From Pseudomonas knackmussii B13 (lineage in GTDB: Bacteria; Pseudomonadota; Gammaproteobacteria; Pseudomonadales; Pseudomonadaceae), in the NCBI RefSeq assembly GCF_000689415.1, contig NZ_HG322950.1, positions 930,001-994,000 on the forward strand: a stretch of DNA of 64,000 nt, read 5' to 3'. Positions 17,595-26,238 of this stretch are shown piece by piece. Position 1 is the first letter of the stretch; each line of letters begins with the position of its first letter. The notes beneath the pieces are model-generated. The model was given only the letters and a program-made list of their open reading frames with translations, was not told the DNA's origin and did no database searches. Both the position numbers and the translations under genes were made by a program.

Positions 17595-18413
17595 TCAGCT
17601 GGACGGCACGGAGCCGCTCTGGTTGAGCGCCTTGTCCAGGTGCCGCGCGGCCTTGTTGGCCAGGTCGCCGCTGGGGTAGTCGACCAGCAGTCGGCGCAGG
17701 TAGCCGATGGCCTTGTCGCGGTTCGGGTGCGGGTTGTCCGGCGCCATGTACATCAGGCCGAGCTGGTAGAGCGCCTTCTGCTTGAGGTCCGGCGGGATCG
17801 CCGGGTCGTTGACCGCCAGCAGGTACAACTGCTCGGCCTCGGGGACGCGGTCCTTGAGCACCGCGCGGCGCGACAGCAGGGTCATGTCCTGGTCGAGGCT
17901 GGGTTTGTCCAGGTCGAGGTTGAACTGCGGCTTCCAGGTCGCCAGCAGCTCGCGGGCATTCTTCTGTACCGGTTCCTTGGCGCGCTGGCGCATCATCAGG
18001 ATCCGCGCGTCGGCGTGGCTGGCAGCCATGGTGCCGGGGAACTCGCGGTCGATGCGCTGGAAATAGTCGAGGGCCTTGGCGTCGTCGCGCTGGTCGTTGT
18101 AGCGGCTCATATAGATGAGGCCGATCTGGTACAGGGCGATGGCGCGCACTTCGGCGCTGTAGTGACTGTTGTCGTAGCCGGTCAGGTAGAGCTTCTCGGC
18201 CTCGGCGCTCTTGCCGTCGCGGATCGCCTGGGCGCTGTAGGTGAGCAGGTCGCCTTCCTCTTCCACGGCGGCGGTCATGCGGTCGGCCTTGAGCTTCTTG
18301 TATTCGGCCACCTCGCCAGTGGTGACCTGGGCGACGAACAGCGGGGTGGTGGGCGAGCAGGCGGTCTGCAGGGCCACCAGCGCGGCCAGGGTTACGACGG
18401 GGGTCAAGCGCAT
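17595..18413 (-). CDS. Tetratricopeptide-type lipoprotein
   Basis: A 272-residue probable lipoprotein with signal peptide MRLTPVVTLAALVALQTAC. The lipobox is weak because Gln occupies -3. Helical repeats follow, with TPR/SEL-like periodicity: EAEKLYLTGYDNSHY, ALYQIGLIYMSRY, ALDYFQRIDREFPG, EAEQLYLLAVND and ALYQLGLMYMAPDN. Such repeats usually scaffold envelope complexes. No specific partner is evident. The start at 18413 is divergent from the small lipoprotein gene at 18514, 100 bp away, so both promoters lie between. Confidence 0.7.
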   Translation of the reverse strand: MRLTPVVTLAALVALQTACSPTTPLFVAQVTTGEVAEYKKLKADRMTAAVEEEGDLLTYSAQAIRDGKSAEAEKLYLTGYDNSHYSAEVRAIALYQIGLIYMSRYNDQRDDAKALDYFQRIDREFPGTMAASHADARILMMRQRAKEPVQKNARELLATWKPQFNLDLDKPSLDQDMTLLSRRAVLKDRVPEAEQLYLLAVNDPAIPPDLKQKALYQLGLMYMAPDNPHPNRDKAIGYLRRLLVDYPSGDLANKAARHLDKALNQSGSVPSS

Positions 18414-18513
18414 GGCATCTCCTTGGCGCCGTGGCGTGTGCCGTTCGCAGTCTAGTGAGACCCTTCAGCGCGGCCAAGGCGCGCCGATACAGTTCCCATC
18501 GGAGGATATGCCC

Positions 18514-18885
18514 ATGCGAACCCTATTCATCCTGGCCCTGACGCTGGGTGTTACCGGCTGCAACAGCTGGTCGACCAACAGCTACCTGGACAGCGCCTAC
18601 CGCGCCTATGCGCGCGGCGACTGCGACGAGGTGCTGCTCAACCTGTCGCGCACCGAGCGCAAGAGCCGCGCGCGGCCCTGGCTGCAGCCGGAAATTTCGA
18701 TGCTGCGCGGGCAGTGCCTGGAGCGCCAGAAGTTCTATGTAGACGCCGCGCAGACCTACACTTTCATCATCGCCAGCTATCCGGCCAGCGAGTATGCCTA
18801 CCGGGCCAAGGCACGCCTGGAAACGCTGCGGCTGAATGGACGGCTGCCTGCCGCCGGCGCCCAGCCGATGCCGGCGCACCCCTGA
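18514..18885 (+). CDS. Small TPR-like lipoprotein
   Basis: A 123-residue lipoprotein: signal peptide MRTLFILALTLGVTGC with lipobox VTGC, then two or three helical repeats (SYLDSAYRAYARGDCDEVLLNLS, YVDAAQTYTFIIASYPASEYAYRAKARL). The start is placed at ATG 18514 rather than 18508 because GGAGG at 18501-18505 is only 2 bp from the earlier codon and 8 bp from this one. It is divergent from the larger TPR lipoprotein and 51 bp before the DUF4124 gene. Confidence 0.7.
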   Translation: MRTLFILALTLGVTGCNSWSTNSYLDSAYRAYARGDCDEVLLNLSRTERKSRARPWLQPEISMLRGQCLERQKFYVDAAQTYTFIIASYPASEYAYRAKARLETLRLNGRLPAAGAQPMPAHP

Positions 18886-18936
18886 TTCCAGCGCGGCTGC
18901 TACGCTGATCATTCTGGCTTCAAGGAGGAGGAACCG

Positions 18937-19362
18937 ATGCGCTTTTTGCTTTGCCTGTGTGCGGGCCTGATGCCCCTGCTGGCGTCGGCCGACATCTATC
19001 GCTGGACCGATGCCCAGGGCAAGGTGCATTTCAGCGAGACCCCGCCGGCCGGTGCGCAGCGGGTCGAGGTGAAGCCGCAGGTAATGGAGCGCGACGCCGC
19101 CACGCGCGAGCACGAGGAGAAGCTGCGCAAGTTCTATTCGGCGCGCAGCGAGGAACAGGCCGACGCGCAGAAGCGCGCGACGCAGCAGCAGGCCGAGCAG
19201 GACGCGCAGTGCGCCCACCTGCGCGACAACCTGGCGTCGATCCAGCACGGCGGCCGTTACTACTCCGAAGGCACCAACGGAGAACGAACCTATTACAGCG
19301 ATGCACAGATCGATGCCGCTCGTCGCGAGTTGAACGCGCGTCTGGCGGAAGGCTGTCGTTAG
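18937..19362 (+). CDS. Exported DUF4124-domain protein
   Basis: A 141-residue periplasmic protein. The signal peptide ends at LLASA (about residue 18) and runs straight into the DUF4124 hallmark DIYRWTDAQGKVHFSETPPAGA. The middle is a charged helix, likely a coiled coil (residues 50-90: EHEEKLRKFYSARSEEQADA). The C-terminal part has RYYSEGTNGERTYYSD. DUF4124 proteins are common in Gammaproteobacteria with no agreed function. The ATG follows AAGGAGGAGG. Confidence 0.8.
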   Translation: MRFLLCLCAGLMPLLASADIYRWTDAQGKVHFSETPPAGAQRVEVKPQVMERDAATREHEEKLRKFYSARSEEQADAQKRATQQQAEQDAQCAHLRDNLASIQHGGRYYSEGTNGERTYYSDAQIDAARRELNARLAEGCR

Positions 19363-19421
19363 TACTGGCCCAGGAGGGGCAGCATCGTCATACTGGCCTT
19401 AAATCATAGCGAATAGCCATT

Positions 19422-19781
19422 ATGCGTCATCAACGACACATAGAGCGCCATCAGCTGCCGTATTACCTGAAGGTGTTCAACAGCGTCACCGACAAGCCCA
19501 TGGGTTACCTGGGCAACGTCTCGCTCGACGGCCTGCTGATGATCAGCCAACTGCCGATGCTGGTGGGCGGGCGTTTCGACATGCGCCTGAAGATTCCCGG
19601 CCAGGACGGCAAGCTGCAATTCATCGACTTCAGCGGCACCTGCCAGTGGTGTCGCGAGGACGTGACGCCGGGCAGCTTCGACTCCGGCTTCAGCCTGGTG
19701 GCGCCGCCGGCGGAATACGTCGAACTGGTCGACGCGCTGCGCCGTTATTTCAGTTTTCGCCGTCAGGTGGAGTCGGTCTGA
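19422..19781 (+). CDS. PilZ-domain c-di-GMP-binding protein
   Basis: A 119-residue single-domain PilZ protein. The c-di-GMP motif RxxxR is R5-H-I-E-R9 and the second motif (D/N)xSxxG is NVSLDG near 32-37. A final basic segment RRYFSFRRQ follows. It can therefore be a receptor for the messenger made by cyclases such as the one at 11819, though its output target is unknown. It starts 59 bp after the DUF4124 gene, without an obvious strong ribosome site. Confidence 0.85.
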   Translation: MRHQRHIERHQLPYYLKVFNSVTDKPMGYLGNVSLDGLLMISQLPMLVGGRFDMRLKIPGQDGKLQFIDFSGTCQWCREDVTPGSFDSGFSLVAPPAEYVELVDALRRYFSFRRQVESV

Positions 19782-19958
19782 GCAGCGGGACCCGCTGAAC
19801 CGACCTGCACGGTGTGAGGAGCCCAAGGAAGGGCGCCTGCAATTCTCCAGCTACTTCAGTAGCGATTCCGGCCTTCCTGCCCTGCGCCCGGTTAGCGGCG
19901 CCAACGTCTTTCATCCGCGAATCCGCTCCGACGGAGGACAAGACTCGCCTGCCTGAAG

Positions 19959-19984
19959 CGCGCTCCGACGGGCGTCGGAGCGCG
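19959..19984. terminator. Perfect 12-bp-arm palindrome between convergent genes
   Basis: CGCGCTCCGACG (19959-19970), GG, CGTCGGAGCGCG (19973-19984), immediately beyond the cupin stop. It lacks a T-run, so it may act as a weak or factor-aided terminator. The rest of 19782-19989 shows nothing else. Confidence 0.45.
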
Positions 19985-19989
19985 ATCCA

Positions 19990-20337
19990 TCAGCCGCGAT
20001 GGATGATCGCGAAGGTCTTGCGCACGGTTTCCTGGATGTCCCACACGCCGATGCTGTTCTCCGGCAGGAGGAAGGCATCGCCGGCCTGGAAGGCGATGGG
20101 TTCGCCGCCGTCCGGGGTGAAGGTGCCGCGGCCGGCGATGAAGTGGCAGAACTCCTGCTGCACGATCTGCCGGCGGAAACGGCCGGGGCTGCATTCCCAG
20201 ACGCCGGTATCGACCTGGTCGGGGCGTTCCACTTCCGCGACGCGGGTGTGCGGGATCGGCTCGCCGACCGGTACGCCGACCGGGCTGGGGGCGCCGAGCT
20301 CGGCGTTGAGGGTGTCCTTGAGGTGGGTGATCTTCAT
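19990..20337 (-). CDS. Cupin-domain protein (cupin_3 / DUF861 type)
   Basis: A 115-residue cupin: GVWECSPGRFRRQIVQQEF and FCHFIAGRGTFTPDGGEPIAFQAGD form the first cupin motif, and AFLLPENSIGVWDIQETVRKTFAII the second. The family includes (S)-ureidoglyoxylate and ethanolamine-related enzymes and many unknowns. The start at ATG 20337 (MKITHLKD) has CGGAG upstream; a longer reading has no ribosome site. It follows the FAD oxidoreductase gene by 45 bp on the same strand, so the pair probably handles one substrate. Confidence 0.75.
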   Translation of the reverse strand: MKITHLKDTLNAELGAPSPVGVPVGEPIPHTRVAEVERPDQVDTGVWECSPGRFRRQIVQQEFCHFIAGRGTFTPDGGEPIAFQAGDAFLLPENSIGVWDIQETVRKTFAIIHRG

Positions 20338-20382
20338 CGGGGCTCCGGGGTTCGTCTCGGTGGTCGTCGAAGGGCCGGCCAA

Positions 20383-21804
20383 TCAGCCGACCCTCCAGGT
20401 CATAAGGCCTTCCATGGTCGCGGCCAGTTTCTCCGCCAGGCGCCGGCGCCAGGCCGGGCTGTTCGGGTTGGCCAGCACCTCGTCCTCGTGGACGAAGCTG
20501 CGGATGATCGCGTTGTAGCCCAGCCAGCGGCAGGGCTCGGGTTCCCAGGCGCGCAGGGCGTCGGTCATGGCGCGCTCGTGGATGACCCAGGGCTGGCGGG
20601 TCTCCAGGGTTTCGCGGCCGAGGATGAGGTCGGCCAGGGTGCGCCCGCCGAGGTTGGTGGCGCCCACTCCTTCGCCGCCGTAGCCGCCGGACAGGGCGAT
20701 GCCATTGCGACGGTCGACCAGCATGTGCGGATGGAAGCGCCGCGACATGCCCAGGTTGCCGCCCCAGGTGTGGGTGATGCGCACGTCCTTGAGCTGCGGG
20801 AAGATCTCGCCGAACAGGTAGCGGCGCAGGCCAACCTCGTCGTCGGTGAGGCTGAAGTCGGTGCGCAGCTGGCCGCCGAAGCGGTAGCCGCCGCGCGCGC
20901 CGAAGGCCAGGCGGTTGTCCAGGGTGCGCTGGCCGTAGGTGACCTGGCGGCTGAACTCACTGAAGGACTGGCCGCGCTCCAGGCCGATCTCCGCCCACAC
21001 CGATTCCGCCAGCGGCTCGGTGGCCACCATCAGGCTCTGAACTGGCAGCTGGTAGTTGCCCAAAGGCGGCAGCGCGGCGGCGTAGCCTTCTACCGCCGGG
21101 ACTATCCACGGGGCTTTCAGGCTGCCCTTGTCGGTGCGCACCAGGCCTTGTTCCCAGTGGCTCACGCGGCTCTTTTCATAGATCGGCACGCCCAGGCGCT
21201 CGACCGCGCGGGCCAGGCCACGGACCAGCTTGGCCGGGTTGATGGTCGCGCAGTGCGGCGTATAGATCGCGCCAAGGGCGCCAGGGATGCGCAACTGATC
21301 GCCGAGCTCGGACGCCGACAGCCAGCGGAAGTCGTCTTCGCCGAGTCCTTCGCTGCGCAGGGAGGACAGGTATTCGCGCAGGCGTCGTTCCTGCTCGGGA
21401 TAGCGCGCTGCACAGTAAAGCGTGCCTCCCTTGCGGTAGTCGCAGTCGATGCCTTCGCGTTCGAGCACGCGCGCGACCTCGTCGGGAATGCCGTGCAGCA
21501 GGTTCCAGGTTTCGCGGCGGCGCGGTTCCGGCAGGTGGCCGACCAGACGGTCCTCGCCCAGCACTGCGCCCATCAGCCAGCCGCCGTTGCGGCCGGAGGC
21601 GCCGAAGCCGGCGGGTTTCGCCCCGACGATGGCGACCTTCAGCTCGGGCGCGTGGGTCTTCAGGTAGTAGGCGGTCCAGAGTCCGGTATAGCCGGCGCCG
21701 ACGATGGCCACGTCGACCTCCAGGTCGCCCTGCAGGGACGGGCGCGGGATGAGGTCGTCATCCAGTAGGTTCATCCACAGGCTGATATGGCGCCATGCCG
21801 ACAT
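20383..21804 (-). CDS. FAD-dependent amine/amino-acid oxidoreductase (DAO family)
   Basis: A 473-residue flavoprotein. The Rossmann motif VDVAIVGAGYTGLWTAYYL is near residue 30, GASGRNGGWLMG follows, and the C-terminal GYGGEGVGATNLGGRTLADLI is the second FAD-contacting block. These match the DAO family close to gamma-glutamylputrescine oxidase-like and aminoacetaldehyde oxidase-like enzymes. The ATG at 21804 is chosen over a TTG at 21822 because GGAG lies about 9 bp upstream. It forms an operon with the cupin gene. Its substrate is an amine or amino acid by family, otherwise unknown. Confidence 0.8.
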   Translation of the reverse strand: MSAWRHISLWMNLLDDDLIPRPSLQGDLEVDVAIVGAGYTGLWTAYYLKTHAPELKVAIVGAKPAGFGASGRNGGWLMGAVLGEDRLVGHLPEPRRRETWNLLHGIPDEVARVLEREGIDCDYRKGGTLYCAARYPEQERRLREYLSSLRSEGLGEDDFRWLSASELGDQLRIPGALGAIYTPHCATINPAKLVRGLARAVERLGVPIYEKSRVSHWEQGLVRTDKGSLKAPWIVPAVEGYAAALPPLGNYQLPVQSLMVATEPLAESVWAEIGLERGQSFSEFSRQVTYGQRTLDNRLAFGARGGYRFGGQLRTDFSLTDDEVGLRRYLFGEIFPQLKDVRITHTWGGNLGMSRRFHPHMLVDRRNGIALSGGYGGEGVGATNLGGRTLADLILGRETLETRQPWVIHERAMTDALRAWEPEPCRWLGYNAIIRSFVHEDEVLANPNSPAWRRRLAEKLAATMEGLMTWRVG

Positions 21805-21898
21805 AGGGGCGACTCCGGGCAAGGGTAAGCGGGAATGTGCGCAAGCCTAGAAGCGCCGCGATTTCCTGTCGTGCGCGCGGGTACGCGGGGAAATCGGT

Positions 21899-22705
21899 TT
21901 ACGGCGTTTCCAGGCGCTTGAGGTACTCGCGCGGCGACACCCCGGTGTGCTGGCGGAAGCAGCGGTAGAACGCCGATAGCGAGTTGAAGCCGGCGGAGAA
22001 GGCCAGCTCGTCGATCCGCGCATCCTGCCCCGGGCGCAGCTGGCCAAGCAGATGCTGCAGGCGCTGCTGGTTGACGTACTGGTAGAAGCTCAGCCCCATC
22101 ACCTGGTTGAGCAGGTAGGAGATCTGGTTGCGGGTGTAGCCGGTGGCGCTGGCCACCTGCGACAGGTCGAGGTCCGCCGCCAGGTAAGGCTGGGCCTTGT
22201 CGAAGTATTCCTCCAGATCGCCGGCCAGTTGGCTCAGCTGGCGTGGCGACAGGCCCAGGCGGCTGGCCGGCGGGCGTGCATCGTTGCCGCTGCGTGTTCC
22301 GCCGCTGGCTTCCTCGCGCACCAGGGTGGCGTATTCGTTGATGCGCCAGATGCGGCCGTCGCGCACGGTGATCGCTTCGCTGGAGTGGAACACTGCCAGG
22401 CGTCCGCTGAGGGTGATGGCGGTGCGGTACTGGATGAACGCGGTGTCGCCATCGACGCGGATGCGGTCGATGTGGTCGAGGAACTCGTCCGGCCGGCTGG
22501 GCATGGTCTGGCTGACGTAGGCGCGCAGCTCGGCCAGGCGCATGCAGCGGTTCTGGAAGTAGTCGTTGTACTCGACATCGGCGTGGTAGAGCGCCAGGGC
22601 CGCGTCGAGATCACGCTGCTTCCAGCTCTGGTGATAGCGCTGGACGACGTCGCGGGTGCTGTCGGTGAGAGGGCTGTCGGCGTAGGGCGGGGTGATCGGT
22701 TGCAT
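21899..22705 (-). CDS. AraC-family regulator with N-terminal NTF2/SnoaL-like domain
   Basis: A 268-residue protein joining an NTF2/SnoaL-like alpha+beta barrel (about residues 10-135: DVVQRYHQSWKQRDLDAALA, YHADVEYNDYF, ITVRDGRIWRINEY) to a C-terminal AraC double helix-turn-helix (about 165-268: DLSQVASATGYTRNQISYLLNQ, IDELAFSAGFNSLSAFYRCF). The first domain is the likely ligand sensor. The start is uncertain: ATG 22705 (MQPITPP) is preferred, but it has a poor ribosome site and in-frame codons exist up to 22834. It lies beside the FAD oxidoreductase and is divergent from the DUF1302 gene, either of which may be its target. Confidence 0.7.
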   Translation of the reverse strand: MQPITPPYADSPLTDSTRDVVQRYHQSWKQRDLDAALALYHADVEYNDYFQNRCMRLAELRAYVSQTMPSRPDEFLDHIDRIRVDGDTAFIQYRTAITLSGRLAVFHSSEAITVRDGRIWRINEYATLVREEASGGTRSGNDARPPASRLGLSPRQLSQLAGDLEEYFDKAQPYLAADLDLSQVASATGYTRNQISYLLNQVMGLSFYQYVNQQRLQHLLGQLRPGQDARIDELAFSAGFNSLSAFYRCFRQHTGVSPREYLKRLETP

Positions 22706-22932
22706 GGCGCACAGGATGCCGCAGAGCGGCGCAGTCGGGTAGAGGGAGCGCTCGCCATCATACAGCCACTGCATGACGCGCCATGCCCTGCACCTATGGT
22801 CGGCGTGAAAGACCGCGGCAGAGCGGGCATTCACTCTTTCGGCTGATAGCGCAAATACTCCCTTTGGGCGCTTGGTGCTGGGGAGGTGGGCTGAGTAGCG
22901 TGTAGCCGCCTAGACACCGTCAGGAGTGCCGA

Positions 22933-24690
22933 ATGACAACAAAAACAAGGCGCGCGATCTTCCAGCCACAGGTATTGGCCGCTGCAGTAGCCCTGGGTTG
23001 CGCCACCCAGGCTCAGGCCGTCAACTTCAACATCGGGGAAATCGAGGGGCAGTTCGACTCGACCTTGTCGGTCGGCGCCAGCTGGGGCTTGCGCGATGCC
23101 GACCTGGACTACGTCGGGACCCGCAACGGCGGTCACGCCTCGTCGCAGACCTCCGACGACGGCCGCCTCAACTTCAAGAAGGGCGAGACCTTCTCGAAGA
23201 TCTTCAAGGGTATCCACGACCTGGAACTGAAGTACGGCGACACCGGCGTCTTCGTCCGGGGCAAGTACTGGTACGACTTCGAGCTGAAGGACGAACACCG
23301 CGAGCTCTATGACATCAGCGACGACGGCCGCAGCATGGGCGCTCGCTCGTCCGGCGCAGAGCTGCTCGACGCCTTCATCTATCACAAGTACAGCATCGGC
23401 GATTTGCCGGGTAACGTCCGCCTGGGCAAGCAGGTGGTCAGCTGGGGTGAGAGCACCTTCATCCAGAACTCGATCAACAGCATCAACCCGGTCGACGTCG
23501 CCGCCTTCCGCCGCCCCGGTGCGGAGATCAAGGAAGGCCTGATCCCGGTGAGCATGCTCTATCTCTCCCAGGGCCTCACCGACAGCCTGACCGCCGAGGG
23601 CTTCTACCAGCTGAAATGGGAGAAGACCGTGGTGGACAACTGCGGCACCTTCTTCTCCACCACCGACGTGGTCGCCAACGGCTGCAACAAGCTGGCCTAC
23701 GCCGGCAGCGACTTCGATCCGAACCCGGCGCACGGCTACCGCTACCTCTCGCGCTCCGGCGACGACACCCCGCGTGACGGTGGCCAGTGGGGCCTGGCCC
23801 TGCGCTGGTACGCGGCGGAGCTCAACGACACCGAGTTCGGCGCCTACGTGATGAACTACCACAGCCGCAACCCGGTCTTCAGCACCATCGCCGGCAGGGG
23901 CCTGGCCACCGCCAACGCCGCCACCGGCGCGGCCACCGCGCAGTACTTCATCGAGTATCCGGAGGACATCCGCCTCTACGGCCTGAGCTTCCAGACCAAC
24001 CTGGGCAGCACCTCGGTAGCCGGTGAACTGAGCTACCGGCCGAACATGCCGCTGCAGCTCAACAGCACCGACCTGACCGTGGCCGCGCTGTATCCCACCA
24101 CCCTGTTCGGCAACCCGATCTACTCCAGCGGCTCCGCCACGCCCACCGCCGGCGAGGTGATCCACGGCTACGATCGCAAGCCGGTGACCCAGGCCCAGGT
24201 GACCGTGACCCAGTTCTTTGACCAGGTACTGGCGGCCGAACGCCTGACCGTGGTCGGCGAGGTGGGCTACAACCACATCAGCGGCGTCAACGATGGTGGC
24301 CTGCGCTTCGGCCGCGACTCGATCTACGGTATCGGCGAGCTGCCCAACAACGCGCTGTGCAAGAGCACGCTGAACGCCGCCAACCCCGACGAGTGCAACA
24401 ACGACGGCTTCTACACCACCAGTTCGTGGGGCTACCGCGTGCGCGGCATCCTCGATTACCCGAACGTGATTGCCGGCATCAACTTCAAGCCCAACGTGGC
24501 CTGGTCGCATGACGTCAACGGTTACGGTCCGAACTTCAGCGAAGGCGCCAAGGCGGTCAGCGTTGGTGTGGACGCCGATTACCAGAACACCTATACCGCC
24601 AGTATCAGCTATACCGATTTCTTCGGCGGCGATTACAACCCGGTCAACGACCGTGACTTCGTCGCCGTCAGCTTCGGTGTGAACTTCTGA
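22933..24690 (+). CDS. DUF1302 family outer-membrane-associated protein
   Basis: A 585-residue exported protein: signal peptide ending at AQA-VNF (about residue 30), then a beta-rich body with many aromatic/polar alternations and a C-terminal strand ending FVAVSFGVNF. The terminal Phe is typical of Gram-negative outer-membrane barrels. DUF1302 proteins are regularly paired with DUF1329 proteins, as here (24-bp gap), and have been linked to handling of hydrophobic substrates. AGGAG precedes the ATG at 22933. Confidence 0.8.
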   Translation: MTTKTRRAIFQPQVLAAAVALGCATQAQAVNFNIGEIEGQFDSTLSVGASWGLRDADLDYVGTRNGGHASSQTSDDGRLNFKKGETFSKIFKGIHDLELKYGDTGVFVRGKYWYDFELKDEHRELYDISDDGRSMGARSSGAELLDAFIYHKYSIGDLPGNVRLGKQVVSWGESTFIQNSINSINPVDVAAFRRPGAEIKEGLIPVSMLYLSQGLTDSLTAEGFYQLKWEKTVVDNCGTFFSTTDVVANGCNKLAYAGSDFDPNPAHGYRYLSRSGDDTPRDGGQWGLALRWYAAELNDTEFGAYVMNYHSRNPVFSTIAGRGLATANAATGAATAQYFIEYPEDIRLYGLSFQTNLGSTSVAGELSYRPNMPLQLNSTDLTVAALYPTTLFGNPIYSSGSATPTAGEVIHGYDRKPVTQAQVTVTQFFDQVLAAERLTVVGEVGYNHISGVNDGGLRFGRDSIYGIGELPNNALCKSTLNAANPDECNNDGFYTTSSWGYRVRGILDYPNVIAGINFKPNVAWSHDVNGYGPNFSEGAKAVSVGVDADYQNTYTASISYTDFFGGDYNPVNDRDFVAVSFGVNF

Positions 24691-24713
24691 TCGGTCAGTC
24701 AAGGACAGGAAAG

Positions 24714-26084
24714 ATGAACAAGAAACGAATCCTGCAATGCGGCGCCCTGGCTCTGAGCCTGTTGTCCGGCGCCGTCATGGCGGCTGTCTCGGCGGATGAG
24801 GCGGCCAAGCTCGGCACCAGCCTCACTCCCATGGGCGCGCAGAAGGAAGGCAACGCCGATGGCAGCATCCCGGCCTGGACCGGCGGCATCGACAAGAGCG
24901 CCGGCAGTGAAGACTCCCGTGGCTTCCTCAGCGACCCCTTCGCCAGCGAGAAACCGCTGTTCGTGATCACTGCGCAGAACGTCGCGCAGTACAAGGACAA
25001 GCTCACCGACGGCCAGTTGGCCATGTTCAAGCGCTACGCGGACACCTACAAGATCCCGGTGTACAAGACCCACCGCACCTTCTCCGCGCCGGCCGAGGTC
25101 TATGCCGCCGTGAAGGCCAGCGCGCTCAACGTGCAGCCGATCAACGACGGCAACGGACTGTCCAACTTCGAGAAGAGCCGCTACTACGCCTTCCCGATTC
25201 CGAAGAATGGCGTCGAGGTGCTGTGGAACCACATCACCCGCTACCGTGGCGGCAACCTGGCGCGCACCGTGGTTCAGGTCACCCCGCAGACCAACGGCAG
25301 CTACACGCCGATCCGCTTCGAGGAAACCGTCGCCTTCCCGCAGAACATGCCCGACGTCGACCTCTCCAAAGCCAGCAACATCCTGCTGTACTTCAAGCAG
25401 GCGGTAACGGCGCCGGCGCGCCTGGCCGGTAACGTGCTGCTGGTCCACGAGACCCTCGACCAGGTCAAGGAACCGCGCCTGGCGTGGATCTACAACGCCG
25501 GCCAGCGCCGCGTACGCCGTGCCCCGCAGGTGGCCTACGACGGTCCGGGTACCGCTTCCGACGGCCTGCGCACCTCGGACAACTTCGACATGTTCTCCGG
25601 CGCTCCGGATCGTTACGACTGGAAACTGGTGGGCAAGAAGGAGATGTACATCCCCTACAACAGCTACAAGCTGGGCCTGCCGACCTACAAGTACGACGAC
25701 ATCGTCAAGCCGGGCCACCTCAACCAGGACCTGACCCGCTACGAGCTGCACCGCGTGTGGGAAGTGGTCGGCACCGTGAAGCCCAGCGAGCGGCACATCT
25801 ACGCCAAGCGCCACATGTACATCGACGAGGACAGCTGGCAGATCGCCGAAGTCGACCACTACGACGGCCGCGGCCAGCTGTGGCGCGTCGCCGAAGGGCA
25901 CTACATGTTCAACTACGCGCACCAGGCGGGTGGTTACGTGCCCGAGGTGCTCTATGACGTGATCGCCGGCCGTTACCTGGCCCTGGGCCTGTTCAACGAA
26001 GAGAAGACCGGCTACCAGTTCGGCATCAAGGCAACCATGGCCGACTACACCCCGGCCGCCCTGCGTAACGAAGGGGTCCGCTGA
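24714..26084 (+). CDS. DUF1329 family periplasmic lipid-carrier-like protein
   Basis: A 456-residue exported protein. The signal peptide ends near VMAAVSA, followed by the DUF1329 start DEAAKLGTSLTPMGAQKEGNADG and PAWTGGI. Later blocks include RRVRRAPQVAYDGPG, DRYDWKLVGKKEMYIPYN and RHMYIDEDSWQIAEVDHYDGRG. The fold is LolA/LolB-like by family knowledge, so lipid or hydrophobic ligand binding in the periplasm is likely. It is co-transcribed with the DUF1302 gene and ends at a strong terminator. Confidence 0.8.
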   Translation: MNKKRILQCGALALSLLSGAVMAAVSADEAAKLGTSLTPMGAQKEGNADGSIPAWTGGIDKSAGSEDSRGFLSDPFASEKPLFVITAQNVAQYKDKLTDGQLAMFKRYADTYKIPVYKTHRTFSAPAEVYAAVKASALNVQPINDGNGLSNFEKSRYYAFPIPKNGVEVLWNHITRYRGGNLARTVVQVTPQTNGSYTPIRFEETVAFPQNMPDVDLSKASNILLYFKQAVTAPARLAGNVLLVHETLDQVKEPRLAWIYNAGQRRVRRAPQVAYDGPGTASDGLRTSDNFDMFSGAPDRYDWKLVGKKEMYIPYNSYKLGLPTYKYDDIVKPGHLNQDLTRYELHRVWEVVGTVKPSERHIYAKRHMYIDEDSWQIAEVDHYDGRGQLWRVAEGHYMFNYAHQAGGYVPEVLYDVIAGRYLALGLFNEEKTGYQFGIKATMADYTPAALRNEGVR

Positions 26085-26089
26085 CCCCT

Positions 26090-26119
26090 AACCGGCGGCG
26101 CGGCGACGCGCCGCCGGTT
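26090..26119 (+). terminator. Strong rho-independent terminator after DUF1329
   Basis: A perfect 13-bp stem AACCGGCGGCGCG (26090-26102), loop GCGA, then CGCGCCGCCGGTT (26107-26119), followed by TGTAG and a run of T, six bases past the stop codon. Confidence 0.9.
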
Positions 26120-26238
26120 TGTAGTTTTTTTCTCACCTTGCGTTTCCTATGTTCATACATAGGAATTACGAATGATCCTTCAAGGCTATCCGGGCTCTGA
26201 CTAGCCTCAAGCTCCAGGTCCGCTCGGGAAGCCTGCCC

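Noticed and set aside
22831..24702. A 623-residue frame opposite the DUF1302 gene
   Set aside because: Val/Ala/Gly-rich antisense text; the plus-strand frame has a signal peptide, ribosome site and family features.
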